Origin: Chloroflexota bacterium
GTDB lineage: Bacteria; Chloroflexota; Anaerolineae; Anaerolineales; Anaerolineaceae
DNA length: 64,000 nt
Assembly (NCBI GenBank): GCA_021779955.1
Contig: JAJXZS010000033.1
Span: 1 to 64,000, forward strand
Reading direction: 5' to 3'
Shown: piece after piece, positions 43,475 to 52,063 of the stretch
Position numbering within the stretch: position 1 is the stretch's first letter
Layout: each line of letters starts with the position of its first letter
Translations under genes and position numbers: made by a program
The notes under the pieces: model-generated
The model's database searches: none
What the model saw: the letters and a program-made list of their open reading frames with translations, nothing else
Told to the model about the DNA's origin: nothing

Positions 43475-44915
43475 CTCTGTAGCGAAACGCAATCCTTTCC
43501 TGCTTGGTCTGTGGGCAGAGACCTCCAGTCTGACGCTGCTCGTTAGCGAGTGGATCTGGATTGCAGCCATCTATACAGTGCTTTTTGGATTGAAGCAAGA
43601 AGTCATGCCGGTGTTTGTATCGCTTGCCATCCCCGGATTTTTAGGATATGCGCTCTCGAAGGTTTTGCATCACAGCATGGCATCGAAGCTCTGGCTGCGC
43701 ATTATCCTGGCTGCCTGGGTACTGGCTGCGCTGGCAGGCTGGCTGTGGGGTTTTGTGTTCCTGCAAAATCAGCTCAACCTGGCAAGTCTTAGCGGCGGAG
43801 GATTCCAGGCGTTGCTCAGCTCATCTGAAACTCAGAGCTTGCTGCTGCAAATCATCCTGTTCCTGTTGATGGTCCGGAGAAGCCTTACTCTGCCAACCAA
43901 ACCTATCGGGAGCTGGCAGGTCGTGCGCAGTTCGCAGGTTGGCCTTCTCATGTTCCTGATCTTTGGGCTGACAACAACCTGGGATCACTTTGCAGCAAAC
44001 CTGCTGCCCTTTGCCCTCTATCTCTTCTCCATCCTCATCGCGCTGACTTCGGTGCGGCTTGCCGAGCTAAGTTTCGATTACGGAGGCAGGGCGCCTGCAT
44101 TTTCACGATGGTGGTTTCTTTCGATACTGGTACTTGCATTGGTTATTGTCTGCATCGGCAGTCTTTCGGGGTGGCTGTTGGGTATGACGTTCGCCGATCA
44201 GGCCGGGACGATCCTCTACTTCATGTATTACGGCGCCATAGTCATTCTGCTGATTGTCCTGTCACCCATACTGATCCTACTGCTTGCCGTGATGCCTTTC
44301 CTCAACGAGCTGATTTCACGTTTGGTGAATAACAATCTTGGTCAACAACAAGCTGAATTCATCATGTCCGTTCTTCAGCCCAAGACTGTAAGCGGAAAGA
44401 GCGTGTTCAAGGTCATGGACAGCGGCCTGACGATCATCATCGCAGTCAGCGTGGTCATTGTCATCCTTGCCATCATCTTCGGGGTTCGTCTGCGCCGCAT
44501 GCGCGGTAGAAGCGGCGCTGAAGAGGAGCTCGAGGACCTGGCAGCAGTCCAGAAGATGCTTCAGAACAGCCAGAAAAAGAAATCGATCTTCGAGTCGGCT
44601 GTTAACCAGGCGAAACGTTGGCTGGCATCGGCCCGTATCCGCAGAATCTACGCTCTTCTGATGAAGAGCTGCGCCAATCTGAACACTCCCCGCCCGCCGT
44701 CTTTCACGCCGCTCGAGTTTCAGCCCCAATTGGATGCGCTATTCCCCGAATTGTGTGCCGAGACCGCATTGCTGACGAACACTTACCTGAAGGTCAGATA
44801 TGGCGAATATCCCGAGCTTCTAGACGAGATGCAGACCGTGCACGATGCCTGGGAGCGCGTGAAAGCCAACGCCGACGCAGAAATCAGGTTGCGCAAGAAG
44901 AGAATGAATGCCTGA
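43461..44915 (+). CDS. Multi-pass membrane protein with C-terminal DUF4129-like domain
   Basis: A 484-residue protein with about seven to nine transmembrane helices to about residue 350, then a cytosolic part whose end (SFTPLEFQPQLDALFPEL..ALLTNTYLKVRYGE) resembles DUF4129. In many MoxR operons the DUF4129 domain is fused to a transglutaminase (TgpA). No transglutaminase Cys-His-Asp region is seen here. The gene overlaps the DUF58 gene by 14 bases, so the three genes form one operon. Confidence 0.75.
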   Translation: MNAVDSVAKRNPFLLGLWAETSSLTLLVSEWIWIAAIYTVLFGLKQEVMPVFVSLAIPGFLGYALSKVLHHSMASKLWLRIILAAWVLAALAGWLWGFVFLQNQLNLASLSGGGFQALLSSSETQSLLLQIILFLLMVRRSLTLPTKPIGSWQVVRSSQVGLLMFLIFGLTTTWDHFAANLLPFALYLFSILIALTSVRLAELSFDYGGRAPAFSRWWFLSILVLALVIVCIGSLSGWLLGMTFADQAGTILYFMYYGAIVILLIVLSPILILLLAVMPFLNELISRLVNNNLGQQQAEFIMSVLQPKTVSGKSVFKVMDSGLTIIIAVSVVIVILAIIFGVRLRRMRGRSGAEEELEDLAAVQKMLQNSQKKKSIFESAVNQAKRWLASARIRRIYALLMKSCANLNTPRPPSFTPLEFQPQLDALFPELCAETALLTNTYLKVRYGEYPELLDEMQTVHDAWERVKANADAEIRLRKKRMNA

Positions 44916-44966
44916 ATCAGCCGGAACGTTCCCGGAAGAGAATTGACGCAAAACTCTTGGGGAGAC

Positions 44967-45521
44967 TTACAGCCCGAACAACTTGAGGATCGTGACACTG
45001 CCGAGCGAAAAGAAGAGCATCTTGCCGATCTTCCCCAGCCAGCAAAAGAGCAAAAAACGCCAGATGGGCATTCGCAGTGCACCTGCCACCATACCGCCAA
45101 TGTCGAATATCGGATTTGGGATGAGAGCCAGCAAAAAAATGGTGAGGCTCCCATATTTTTTTATCCACACCGTCAGACGATCATACCATTTGCGGTTTTC
45201 GATGATTGCCTGACCGCTGAAGCCCGCCATGTATCCTGTCAGCTCACCCAACGCCGCGCCTGAGCCGGCAGCCAGAGCCACCCACCAGGGGTTGAAAATG
45301 GCTGCCATTGCCGATGTGAAGAGCACTCCCGGCACCGGCAGGATGAGCGTGGCATTCGAGAGCATCGAGATCAAGAAGATGCCCGGATATCCAAATACAC
45401 CCAAATGGCTAACTTTATCGCGGTTGAGGAACAGAAGTGCCGTGATACCAAAGACAGCAATGAGCGCCAAAACGCGAATAGTGTTCAGCAATTTTGGGTT
45501 CATCCGCTTTGGTTTTTGCAT
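44967..45521 (-). CDS. VTT/DedA-like membrane protein
   Basis: A 184-residue protein with about five hydrophobic segments, matching the VTT (SNARE-associated, DedA/YqaA-like) family. The recognisable parts are PGIFLISMLSNATLILPVPG, a glycine-rich re-entrant region AAGSGAALGELTGYMAGFSG, and the loop RYG-like KKYGSLTIFLLALIPNP. DedA-type proteins are flippases for undecaprenyl phosphate or phospholipids. The gene follows udk by three bases on the minus strand. Confidence 0.85.
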   Translation of the reverse strand: MQKPKRMNPKLLNTIRVLALIAVFGITALLFLNRDKVSHLGVFGYPGIFLISMLSNATLILPVPGVLFTSAMAAIFNPWWVALAAGSGAALGELTGYMAGFSGQAIIENRKWYDRLTVWIKKYGSLTIFLLALIPNPIFDIGGMVAGALRMPIWRFLLFCWLGKIGKMLFFSLGSVTILKLFGL

Positions 45522-45524
45522 CGA

Positions 45525-46166
45525 TCAGTCTTTGTGGTCTTCTTTTAGCAACGCTTCGATTCTCGCGATCACCATATCCATGGCCACTTCGTTCAGACCG
45601 CCTTCAGGAATGATGACATCCGCATAACGCTTCGAAGGTTCGACGAATTCCAAATGCATGGGTCTGACTGTGGACAGGTACTGGTTGATCACAGTCTCGG
45701 TGGTCCTGGCGCGTTCGGTGATGTCGCGCTGCAGCCGGCGAATGAATCGTATGTCCGGGTCGGTGTCCACGTAGATCTTCACGTCGAACATCTGACGCAG
45801 GACAGGATCGGCAAAGATCAAAATGCCTTCGACGATGATCACACGCTGGGGATTCACGTGGGTGGTCCTGTCAGTGCGGTGGTGGGTTGTGAAATCGTAC
45901 ACTGGCATGTCCACGCCCTGCCAGTTCTTTAGCATCTGAATATGCTTTGCCATCAGGTCAGATTCGAGTGAATCAGGATGGTCGAAATTGACCTGCATCC
46001 GCTGGTTCTTCGGCAGGTCGACGAGATCGCGATAGTAGGCATCATGGGGCAGGTACGCGATCCGATGGCGTCCGACGCGATCAAGCACAATATTGGCAAC
46101 CGTTGTTTTGCCGGAGCCAGAACCTCCAGCGATTCCAATTACGAGAGGGGTTTTCTTTGCGGGCAT
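45525..46166 (-). CDS. udk: Uridine kinase
   Basis: The 213-residue enzyme phosphorylates uridine and cytidine in pyrimidine salvage. Walker A is GGSGSGKTT. The substrate region HDAYYRDL and FDHPDSLES, the lid with RRLQRDITERARTTE, and YADVIIPEGG near the end are typical. TATAAT lies exactly six bases before the ATG, so the predicted transcript starts at the A of the start codon. No ribosome binding site fits. It is co-transcribed with the VTT gene. Confidence 0.96.
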   Translation of the reverse strand: MPAKKTPLVIGIAGGSGSGKTTVANIVLDRVGRHRIAYLPHDAYYRDLVDLPKNQRMQVNFDHPDSLESDLMAKHIQMLKNWQGVDMPVYDFTTHHRTDRTTHVNPQRVIIVEGILIFADPVLRQMFDVKIYVDTDPDIRFIRRLQRDITERARTTETVINQYLSTVRPMHLEFVEPSKRYADVIIPEGGLNEVAMDMVIARIEALLKEDHKD

Positions 46167-46172
46167 GATTTG

Positions 46173-46178
46173 ATTATA
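46173..46178 (-). promoter_or_regulatory. -10 box of udk, predicted leaderless
   Basis: On the minus strand TATAAT-CAAATC-ATG. The -35 region is weak. Confidence 0.5.
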
Positions 46179-46404
46179 CTTTACACGCGTATGAATTGCC
46201 GTCTTTTCTGAACCACAAATCGACTCTGGCGCGCAACCGCACCTCCGCGCAGCAATTCTCTACTTATTCAAGGATAACCTGGAAAGCGAACGAACGCTCA
46301 ACAGCCAGATATCCCTTGCCAGATGCCAGATTTTGCGAGAGCAAATGAACTCAAACATCAAGAACGCATGCAGAATCATTAGGTTGGCAATGCTCTCGCC
46401 TGCC

Positions 46405-46581
46405 GGAATTGTTTTATTGAATTGAAAATGTAAAACAATTCCCAGAGGCTGCAATCGCATCTGCTCAGAGGGGGGCCACAGCCATCAGCGAATGCGAAAG
46501 CAAACACGGACGAATTTTTCGGTTATTAAAGTGCTGAACATAATCAGAACATTATTATAGCACTTATGTTCTATTTGTTAA
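46405..46581 (-). repeat. Dispersed regulated-promoter element, copy B
   Basis: Second copy of the element at 467-653, sharing a 24-base identical block (46416-46439) and the promoter/operator block. Here the leader block sits in a perfect hairpin: arms GGAATTGTTTTA (46405-46416) and TAAAACAATTCC (46431-46442) around a 14-base loop. On the minus strand the hairpin would lie about 105 bases into the transcript. Confidence 0.6.
46554..46581 (-). promoter_or_regulatory. Minus-strand promoter with overlapping near-palindromic operator
   Basis: On the minus strand there is TTAACA (46576-46581), a 16-base spacer and TATAAT (46554-46559). The site TAGAAC-ATAA-GTGCTA (46558-46573) overlaps the -10 by two bases, exactly as in copy A. 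The arms are identical to copy A while the four central bases differ. Confidence 0.6.
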
Positions 46582-46645
46582 GCGATTTGAGATTTTTTAG
46601 GTGAATACCGGAAATTTTAAGGTTGAAAAACAAAAAAGGTGAATA

Positions 46646-46676
46646 CGCAGGGGCGCAGCGGCGCTGCGCCCCTGCG
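46646..46676. repeat. GC-rich perfect palindrome (REP-like)
   Basis: 15-bp arms with a one-base centre; the arm beginning at 46647 reads GCAGGGGCGCAGCG. It lies in an AT-rich intergenic stretch 61 bases from tRNA-Thr. Similar GGGGCGC...GCGCCCC palindromes are, from memory, dispersed repeats in several Chloroflexota genomes. No T run follows, so it is not a standard terminator. Confidence 0.6.
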
Positions 46677-46737
46677 AGTGTGTTATCTTCTTTCTCCCAA
46701 ATCAGGATTATCTATTTTGCCCCGCTTAAACACTATG

Positions 46738-46810
46738 AGCCACCGAAGGGAGTCGAACCCTTGACCCGTCGCTTACGAAGCGACTGCTCTACCAACTGAG
46801 CTACGGTGGC
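46738..46810 (-). tRNA. tRNA-Thr (anticodon CGT)
   Basis: The acceptor stem is GCCACCG/CGGTGGC and the D arm carries GCTCAGTTGGTAGAGC. The anticodon arm GTCGC-TTCGTAA-GCGAC gives anticodon CGT, and the T arm has GGGTTCGACTCCC. CCA is not encoded. Confidence 0.96.
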
Positions 46811-46888
46811 GTCTTTATCAAGTTGCACTATAATCAAATGTGCACAGGAATTATATCAGCACCCTTTCGAAATAGGCAAGGAATCTCA

Positions 46889-48133
46889 ATGAATATCGCC
46901 ATGCTCAGTTACCATACCTGCCCGCTTGCCACCCTTGGAGGCAAGGATACCGGCGGTATGAACGTTTACGTGGCTGAGCTTACCCGCCATCTAGGTCCGC
47001 TGGGCATTCATGTGGATGTCTTCACACGCTCGCAAGACGATCACGTGCCACATGTGGTGCACTGCCTGGGTTACGGCAACCGGGTGGTGCATATTCCGGC
47101 GGGGCCCGAAGTACCCCTGCCCAAGCCCGAATTGCCCGTCTACATCCCAAAATTCGTCGAGGGGATCGAACGTTTCGCTTCCGAGAAAGGCATCCGGTAC
47201 GACCTGGTGCATTCACATTACTGGATGAGCGGCATTGCCGCCGAGAGCCTGAAGAAAGATTGGAACGCGCCTGTGCTTCAGATGTTCCACACCCTGGGAA
47301 AAATGAAGAACCGCATCGCCCAATCCCCTGAAGAGATCGAGGGCGATTACAGGATCCAGGGCGAGCTGAAGGTGATGGGTATGGCAGACAGGATCATCGC
47401 TGCCACGCAGGCGGAGGAATCTCAACTGGAATTTCTCTACGGCATCCGGTCGGACAAGATCACGGTTATCCCGCCGGGCGTCAACACCACCCGCTTCTAC
47501 CCGATCCCCGAGGATGAGGCAGCCGAAGCGATCCGCGTGCCCGGCAGTGGCAAGCTGATGCTTTTTGTGGGCAGAATCGAAGCCCTGAAGGGCATCGACA
47601 TTCTGCTGCGCGCCCTGGCGCTGATGAAGCAGCGGGGAATTTTTGTGGACCACCCCCACCGCCTGGTTATCATCGGCGGCGACCCCGATGACAAGACTCT
47701 TTCCGAGACTGCTGAAATGGCGCGCATCAAAGCGCTGAGCAAGGAACTGGGCATCGGAGACCTGGTCATTTTCCTGGGCAAACGCGACCAGGAGACATTG
47801 CCTTACTATTACTCCGCAGCAGAAGTGCTGATCATGCCTTCGCATTATGAATCCTTTGGCATGGTCGCGCTCGAAGCCATGGCGTGCGGAACGCCTGTTG
47901 TGGCTTCGCAAATTGGCGGGTTGGCCTTCCTGGTGCAAGATGGAGTGACAGGATACGTTGTGCCTGACGGCGAGCCTGAGCTTTTGAGCCAGAAGCTGAC
48001 CCAATTGATCCTCGATCCGAAACTTCTGGCCAGGTTGGGCAAGCAGGCGGCCGAATACGCCCAGGGTTACCGCTGGGAGGCTATCACCGACCAGATCGTG
48101 GACGTGTACAATCAACTGCGGAAACAGGCATGA
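46889..48133 (+). CDS. GT4 family glycosyltransferase (MshA/sucrose-phosphate synthase-like)
   Basis: A 414-residue retaining glycosyltransferase with the GT-B fold. The N-terminal glycine-rich motif is GGKDTGGMNVYVAELTRHLG, typical of the MshA and sucrose-phosphate synthase group. The C-terminal nucleotide-sugar site carries FVGRIEALKGIDILLRAL and the acidic motif PSHYESFGMVALEAMACGTPV. The acceptor is uncertain. AAGGA precedes the ATG at 46889; an in-frame upstream start at 46823 lies in the promoter region. A TATAAT at 46829-46834 may be its -10. Confidence 0.88.
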   Translation: MNIAMLSYHTCPLATLGGKDTGGMNVYVAELTRHLGPLGIHVDVFTRSQDDHVPHVVHCLGYGNRVVHIPAGPEVPLPKPELPVYIPKFVEGIERFASEKGIRYDLVHSHYWMSGIAAESLKKDWNAPVLQMFHTLGKMKNRIAQSPEEIEGDYRIQGELKVMGMADRIIAATQAEESQLEFLYGIRSDKITVIPPGVNTTRFYPIPEDEAAEAIRVPGSGKLMLFVGRIEALKGIDILLRALALMKQRGIFVDHPHRLVIIGGDPDDKTLSETAEMARIKALSKELGIGDLVIFLGKRDQETLPYYYSAAEVLIMPSHYESFGMVALEAMACGTPVVASQIGGLAFLVQDGVTGYVVPDGEPELLSQKLTQLILDPKLLARLGKQAAEYAQGYRWEAITDQIVDVYNQLRKQA

Positions 48134-48154
48134 TTCCGGCAGACTGTCAGAATC

Positions 48155-49345
48155 TTATCCCGGCGGATCTTTTTTCTTGACCGAATCACCCCTCTGAATT
48201 GCATCCCGGCCGTAGCGTTCTCGCAGCTTATCCAGCGCATTGAGCAAGCGCCGCTCTTTATCGTTCGGGGTATCCCAGAGGCCCATCTGGCGGCTGCTTT
48301 CTTTGAATTTGGACGTACCCACCCCAAGCAGGCGTACCTGCCTGTCGTTTTCCCACAGGCTCATCATCAATTCATTGGCAAGCGTGTAAATCACGTTGTC
48401 CTGGTTGGTGGGCGGGTCGATGCTCACCTGGCGGGTATGCGTCGAAAAATCAGACCAGCGCAGCTTGATGCGCACCACTCCCGCAAGCGTATTGCTTTTC
48501 CTCAGACGGTAACCCACCTGAGCGGAAAGCTGGCGCAAAGTCTGGCGAAGGGTTTCGAGATCGCCTGTATCCTTGTCAAAGGTGACCTCCTGGCTGATCG
48601 ACTTTACTTCATACTCAACGACGATGGGACTATTATCGATTCCACGGGCACCCAACACGAGTTCAGACCCGTGCTTGCCAAACCGCTGGAGCATAAACTC
48701 TTCAGAGCAAGCAGCCAATTGACCCAGAGTTAGAATGCCAAGATTCTTCAGCGCTTCCTCTGTCTTCGGCCCAACGCCCCACATGGCCCGTGTGGGCAGA
48801 GGCGACAGAAACTCTGCCTCCTTCCCGGGAGGAACGACTAGAATTGCGCGAGGATAGGTGTCGCTTTTGCTGCGCGCCTTGCCCGTATCTGTAGCTATCT
48901 TGGCAACCAGCTTGTTCGTGGCGACTCCAAGCGAGCATGGCAACTTTGTTTCGGCGGCAACTTTGGCCTGAATTTCCCTGGCCAGTGTTTCTCCGCTCTG
49001 AGGTAAATCGGTGACGTCAAGAAATGCTTCGTCGATCGAGACCTGCTCCATTAGCGGCGTGTAGCGCCTGAGAATGCCCATCACCAGATCGGATTTTTCG
49101 CCGTAGCGCCCGTGCCTGCCTGAGACCAAGATCAGCTCCGGGCAGAGGCGCAGCGCCTGCGCTGTTGGCATGGCCGAATGGACGCCCTTCCGCCTGGCCG
49201 GATACGAGCAGGAAGCAATCACTCCCCGCTGCCCCGCCCTGCCGCCGACCGCGAAAGCTTTACCCGTCAATTCGGGATGATCAAGCTCTTCCACCGCACA
49301 GAAGAAAGCATCCAAATCAAGGTGAATGATTTTACGAACGGCCAT
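48155..49345 (-). CDS. dinB: DNA polymerase IV (Y-family)
   Basis: A 396-residue translesion polymerase. Catalytic residues lie in IIHLDLDAFFCAVE and in VSIDEAFLDVT. The thumb helix-hairpin-helix (TRAMWGVGPKTEEALKNLGI) and the little-finger domain are complete. The C-terminus has a basic end rather than an obvious beta-clamp motif. GGAGG precedes the ATG. No SOS-like site was seen next to it. It is convergent with the GT4 gene. Confidence 0.95.
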   Translation of the reverse strand: MAVRKIIHLDLDAFFCAVEELDHPELTGKAFAVGGRAGQRGVIASCSYPARRKGVHSAMPTAQALRLCPELILVSGRHGRYGEKSDLVMGILRRYTPLMEQVSIDEAFLDVTDLPQSGETLAREIQAKVAAETKLPCSLGVATNKLVAKIATDTGKARSKSDTYPRAILVVPPGKEAEFLSPLPTRAMWGVGPKTEEALKNLGILTLGQLAACSEEFMLQRFGKHGSELVLGARGIDNSPIVVEYEVKSISQEVTFDKDTGDLETLRQTLRQLSAQVGYRLRKSNTLAGVVRIKLRWSDFSTHTRQVSIDPPTNQDNVIYTLANELMMSLWENDRQVRLLGVGTSKFKESSRQMGLWDTPNDKERRLLNALDKLRERYGRDAIQRGDSVKKKDPPG

Positions 49346-49385
49346 GAGATCCCTCCATCACAGTTTACCCACTCCATACGAAAGT

Positions 49386-50399
49386 TCAAGACCCCGGGGG
49401 CGGCTCGAGCAGCAATTTTTCTTCGTAGATGCGCCGGATGGTCTCTTCAACAGACGGCCGGACAAGTTCGAAATCGATAACCTCATATTTTTCCTGCAGT
49501 TTACGCAGCGCCTCAGCGCCTGAAAGGCTGTGGTGGTCGTATGCGTAGACCGCCTGAATGCCGTCCGAGCTTACCAGGCGGAGGCCATCAAAAGCAATCA
49601 ATTGTGGAGAGTTCACAAGAGTCAGGCGAATGAGATGCTCACCCTCGAAGCGCTCCACCAGTGTTTGCAGCAATCCATCATAAAGAATCCGGCCGTGATC
49701 GAGGATGATGACGCGCTTGCACAAGCGCTCGATGTCCGAAAGATCGTGTGTGGTGAGGATGATAGTGGTTTCGCGCTCACGGTTGATATGCTGGACGAAG
49801 CGCCGGATGCGCTCCTTTGCCACGACATCCAGCCCGATGGTCGGCTCATCCAGGAACAGCAGCTTTGGATCATGCAGCAATGCCGCGCAGAGTTCTGCCC
49901 GCATGCGCTGACCCAGAGAAAGCGAGCGCACCGGAGAGCCTAAAAACTCATCGAGCTGCAAGAGCGCGCGGTACTCCGCCAGATTGGACTTAAAACGCTG
50001 CGCTGGAATTTTGTAGAGCGATTGCAGCAATTCGAGCGAATCGATCACGGGAAGGTCCCACCACAAAGACGAGCGCTGGCCAAAAACTGCGCCAATGCGA
50101 GCGACATATTGAGTACGTTGTTTCCACGGGATCATACCGTCGACGAGCACCTCACCGGCCGAAGGCACGAGCAGCCCGGTAAGCATCTTGATCGTAGTCG
50201 ATTTGCCAGCACCGTTCGGCCCCAGGTAGCCGACAAACTCGCCCCTATCGAGACTGAAGGAGACATCCTCAACGGCTTTGATCTCGCGATATTTCGGGGC
50301 AACGAGCTGACGCAGCGTCCCAGCCAGGTCGCGCTTATGGTCTGCCTGCCTGAAGGTTTTGGTGAGATGCTTGACATCGATCATTTTGGGTATCATCAT
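49386..50399 (-). CDS. ABC-2 type exporter ATP-binding protein
   Basis: A 337-residue ATPase with Walker A GPNGAGKSTT, signature LSLGQRMRAEL, Walker B LLFLDEPTIGLD and switch His in TTHDLSD. The long N-terminus and C-terminal extension match the COG4586-type ATPase that works with COG3694/COG4587 permeases. Its start overlaps the upstream permease stop. The transported substrate is unknown; drug or lipid export is common for related systems. Confidence 0.93.
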   Translation of the reverse strand: MMIPKMIDVKHLTKTFRQADHKRDLAGTLRQLVAPKYREIKAVEDVSFSLDRGEFVGYLGPNGAGKSTTIKMLTGLLVPSAGEVLVDGMIPWKQRTQYVARIGAVFGQRSSLWWDLPVIDSLELLQSLYKIPAQRFKSNLAEYRALLQLDEFLGSPVRSLSLGQRMRAELCAALLHDPKLLFLDEPTIGLDVVAKERIRRFVQHINRERETTIILTTHDLSDIERLCKRVIILDHGRILYDGLLQTLVERFEGEHLIRLTLVNSPQLIAFDGLRLVSSDGIQAVYAYDHHSLSGAEALRKLQEKYEVIDFELVRPSVEETIRRIYEEKLLLEPPPGS

Positions 50400-51205
50400 G
50401 TTCCTGTCGATTGGTAATGCTTGAGTCCGAAGCGCCAGAATTGGAAGGCGAGAAAGAGCATCAACGCGGCAGCAAACGGAGCCGCGAAAGAGAAAATGGG
50501 CGGAAAATCGAGCAAACCCGGCTTATTCAGGAAATACAGCCCCGGAAGGTAGTTCAGGAAGACCAGGGGGATGACATAGGTAAAAAAGCCCTGGATCCAG
50601 CGCGGATAGATCGTGATCGGGTAAGACATCAACTCATTGCCGCCATAGGTGACGATATTGACCACTACAACCGGCTGCACCGTCCAAAAAATCAGCGTAC
50701 CGCCCACCACAAAGAGCGCGCCCATTCCCGCAACGATGCTGAGGAGTACTACGGGCAGATAAAGCACCTTTCCGAGCGTCCATTGGATGTGAGCCAGCCC
50801 CGCCCCAATGCCAAAAATGACACAGCCTTCCACAAAACGTCCAAGCCGGCGGACGAGAAAGCGCGAACCGAACACCTGGAGCGAGATGTTCACAGGGCGC
50901 AGCAGCATCTGATCGAATTTGCCCAGCCTGACAAATTGCGAGAATCCGTCAGGGTCGAAGCCGCTGAAGACGAGGTCCATCAAGCCGAAACCCATTTCAG
51001 CCAGCCCGGCAAGGAAAGCCAGGTCGCCCAACGTCCACCCGGCAACTGTGCCAAAACGCTCGAGGATGAGGGCCAGGGCCACGAAGTAGCTAAAGTTCAA
51101 GATGAAGGTGGAAACCACATCCATCAAGAAGGAGACGCGGTATTCCAGCTGCGAGCGAATCTGGATGCCAATGAGTTTGAAATACAAAATCACAGTTCTG
51201 CGCAT
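50396..51205 (-). CDS. ABC-2 type exporter permease (COG3694-like)
   Basis: A 269-residue membrane protein with about six helices. It contains FSGFDPDGFSQFVRLGKFDQMLLRPVN and the characteristic NELMSYPITIYPRWIQGFFTYVIP. The start at 51205 gives MRRTVILYFKL and lies one base after the upstream stop; a longer frame would run inside the upstream gene and was rejected. Middle gene of a three-gene exporter operon. Confidence 0.88.
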   Translation of the reverse strand: MRRTVILYFKLIGIQIRSQLEYRVSFLMDVVSTFILNFSYFVALALILERFGTVAGWTLGDLAFLAGLAEMGFGLMDLVFSGFDPDGFSQFVRLGKFDQMLLRPVNISLQVFGSRFLVRRLGRFVEGCVIFGIGAGLAHIQWTLGKVLYLPVVLLSIVAGMGALFVVGGTLIFWTVQPVVVVNIVTYGGNELMSYPITIYPRWIQGFFTYVIPLVFLNYLPGLYFLNKPGLLDFPPIFSFAAPFAAALMLFLAFQFWRFGLKHYQSTGT

Positions 51206-51206
51206 G

Positions 51207-51998
51207 TCAGCCGCCTTGAATAACGAGCTTCTTGATGCCGGCGGCCAGGACCACGCGGCAGACAACGTAAAGCAGTCCCAACCAAAGCACCTGGGCAAAG
51301 ATGGCTGAAAACAACTGAGATCCATTCAGAATGCCAAGGTAAATCTCGACCGGGCTATTCATCATCGAAGGGAAAGGTGTGAAATTTGCGAGGTGCGTGA
51401 ACCAATCTGGAAGCAGGCGCAGCGGCAGGATGAAGCCGCACATCAATTGTGACAGCGCGAACGCCATGCGGCCGACCCCTGTCGCATCGGGTGTCCAGAA
51501 GCTGGCAAGATTGACCAGAAATCGCCAGCAGAAGCTTATGCCCCACGCAAGGAGGAGGGAGAAACCGATCCAAACCCACTGCAGCAAGCTGGTTGGAAGA
51601 ACCACATCGAAGAAGAAGCTGAAGATTGCCATCAAGAGCACACCGCGGACAATCAGGTTGACGATCGACCGCCCAATATCGCGTCCCATCCAGGTGGTGA
51701 AGAGACTGGCAGGGCGGATCAAATCGGCTGCAACGTCGCCTGAATAGACAGAGCGCATCACATCAAAGTAACCAAAGATCGTCAGAAATGCAATGAGACC
51801 TTGCGAAACCGCCACGTACGAGACCGCAGTCCCGATGCTCATACCGTTCACGCTCGTCTGCCCCTGGTAAAGAGCCAGCATCACCGCTGCTCGCAGGAAT
51901 CCGAAAAACAGGTTCGTCAGCAGGCCCGCCAGGAGAGCTGTCCGGTAGGTTGCCTGCATGCGAAACGAATTCTTGACCAATTGCCAGATGTAGCGCAT
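51207..51998 (-). CDS. ABC-2 type exporter permease (COG4587-like)
   Basis: A 263-residue membrane protein with about six helices, containing DVMRSVYSGDVAADLIRPASL and PLRLLPDWFTHLANFTPFP, typical of this permease family. First gene of the operon, followed by the second permease and the ATPase. The pair of unlike permeases plus one ATPase forms a complete exporter. Confidence 0.88.
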   Translation of the reverse strand: MRYIWQLVKNSFRMQATYRTALLAGLLTNLFFGFLRAAVMLALYQGQTSVNGMSIGTAVSYVAVSQGLIAFLTIFGYFDVMRSVYSGDVAADLIRPASLFTTWMGRDIGRSIVNLIVRGVLLMAIFSFFFDVVLPTSLLQWVWIGFSLLLAWGISFCWRFLVNLASFWTPDATGVGRMAFALSQLMCGFILPLRLLPDWFTHLANFTPFPSMMNSPVEIYLGILNGSQLFSAIFAQVLWLGLLYVVCRVVLAAGIKKLVIQGG

Positions 51999-52063
51999 GG
52001 CTGGATCGTCCCCAGATAAATGGAAGGTCGAGAGGAAATAATTCTCTCCCGGCCGGCTGTGAA

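Larger units (their letters stand above)
46167..46737. other. Gene-free stretch between udk and tRNA-Thr
   Basis: About 570 bases. It holds the -10 box of udk, copy B of the dispersed promoter element (46405-46581) and a GC-rich perfect palindrome (46646-46676). A 66-codon minus-strand frame (46260-46460) crosses the hairpin of the repeat and has no ribosome binding site; it is probably not a gene. Confidence 0.55.

Noticed and set aside
47213-48115. A 300-codon open frame on the minus strand
   Set aside because: Antisense to the GT4 glycosyltransferase gene, which has complete family motifs and a ribosome binding site.
50411-51223. A 270-codon open frame on the plus strand
   Set aside because: It lies antisense to the two permease genes of the exporter, which have clear family motifs. 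Its product is extremely polar with no motif, as expected for the complement of membrane protein codons.
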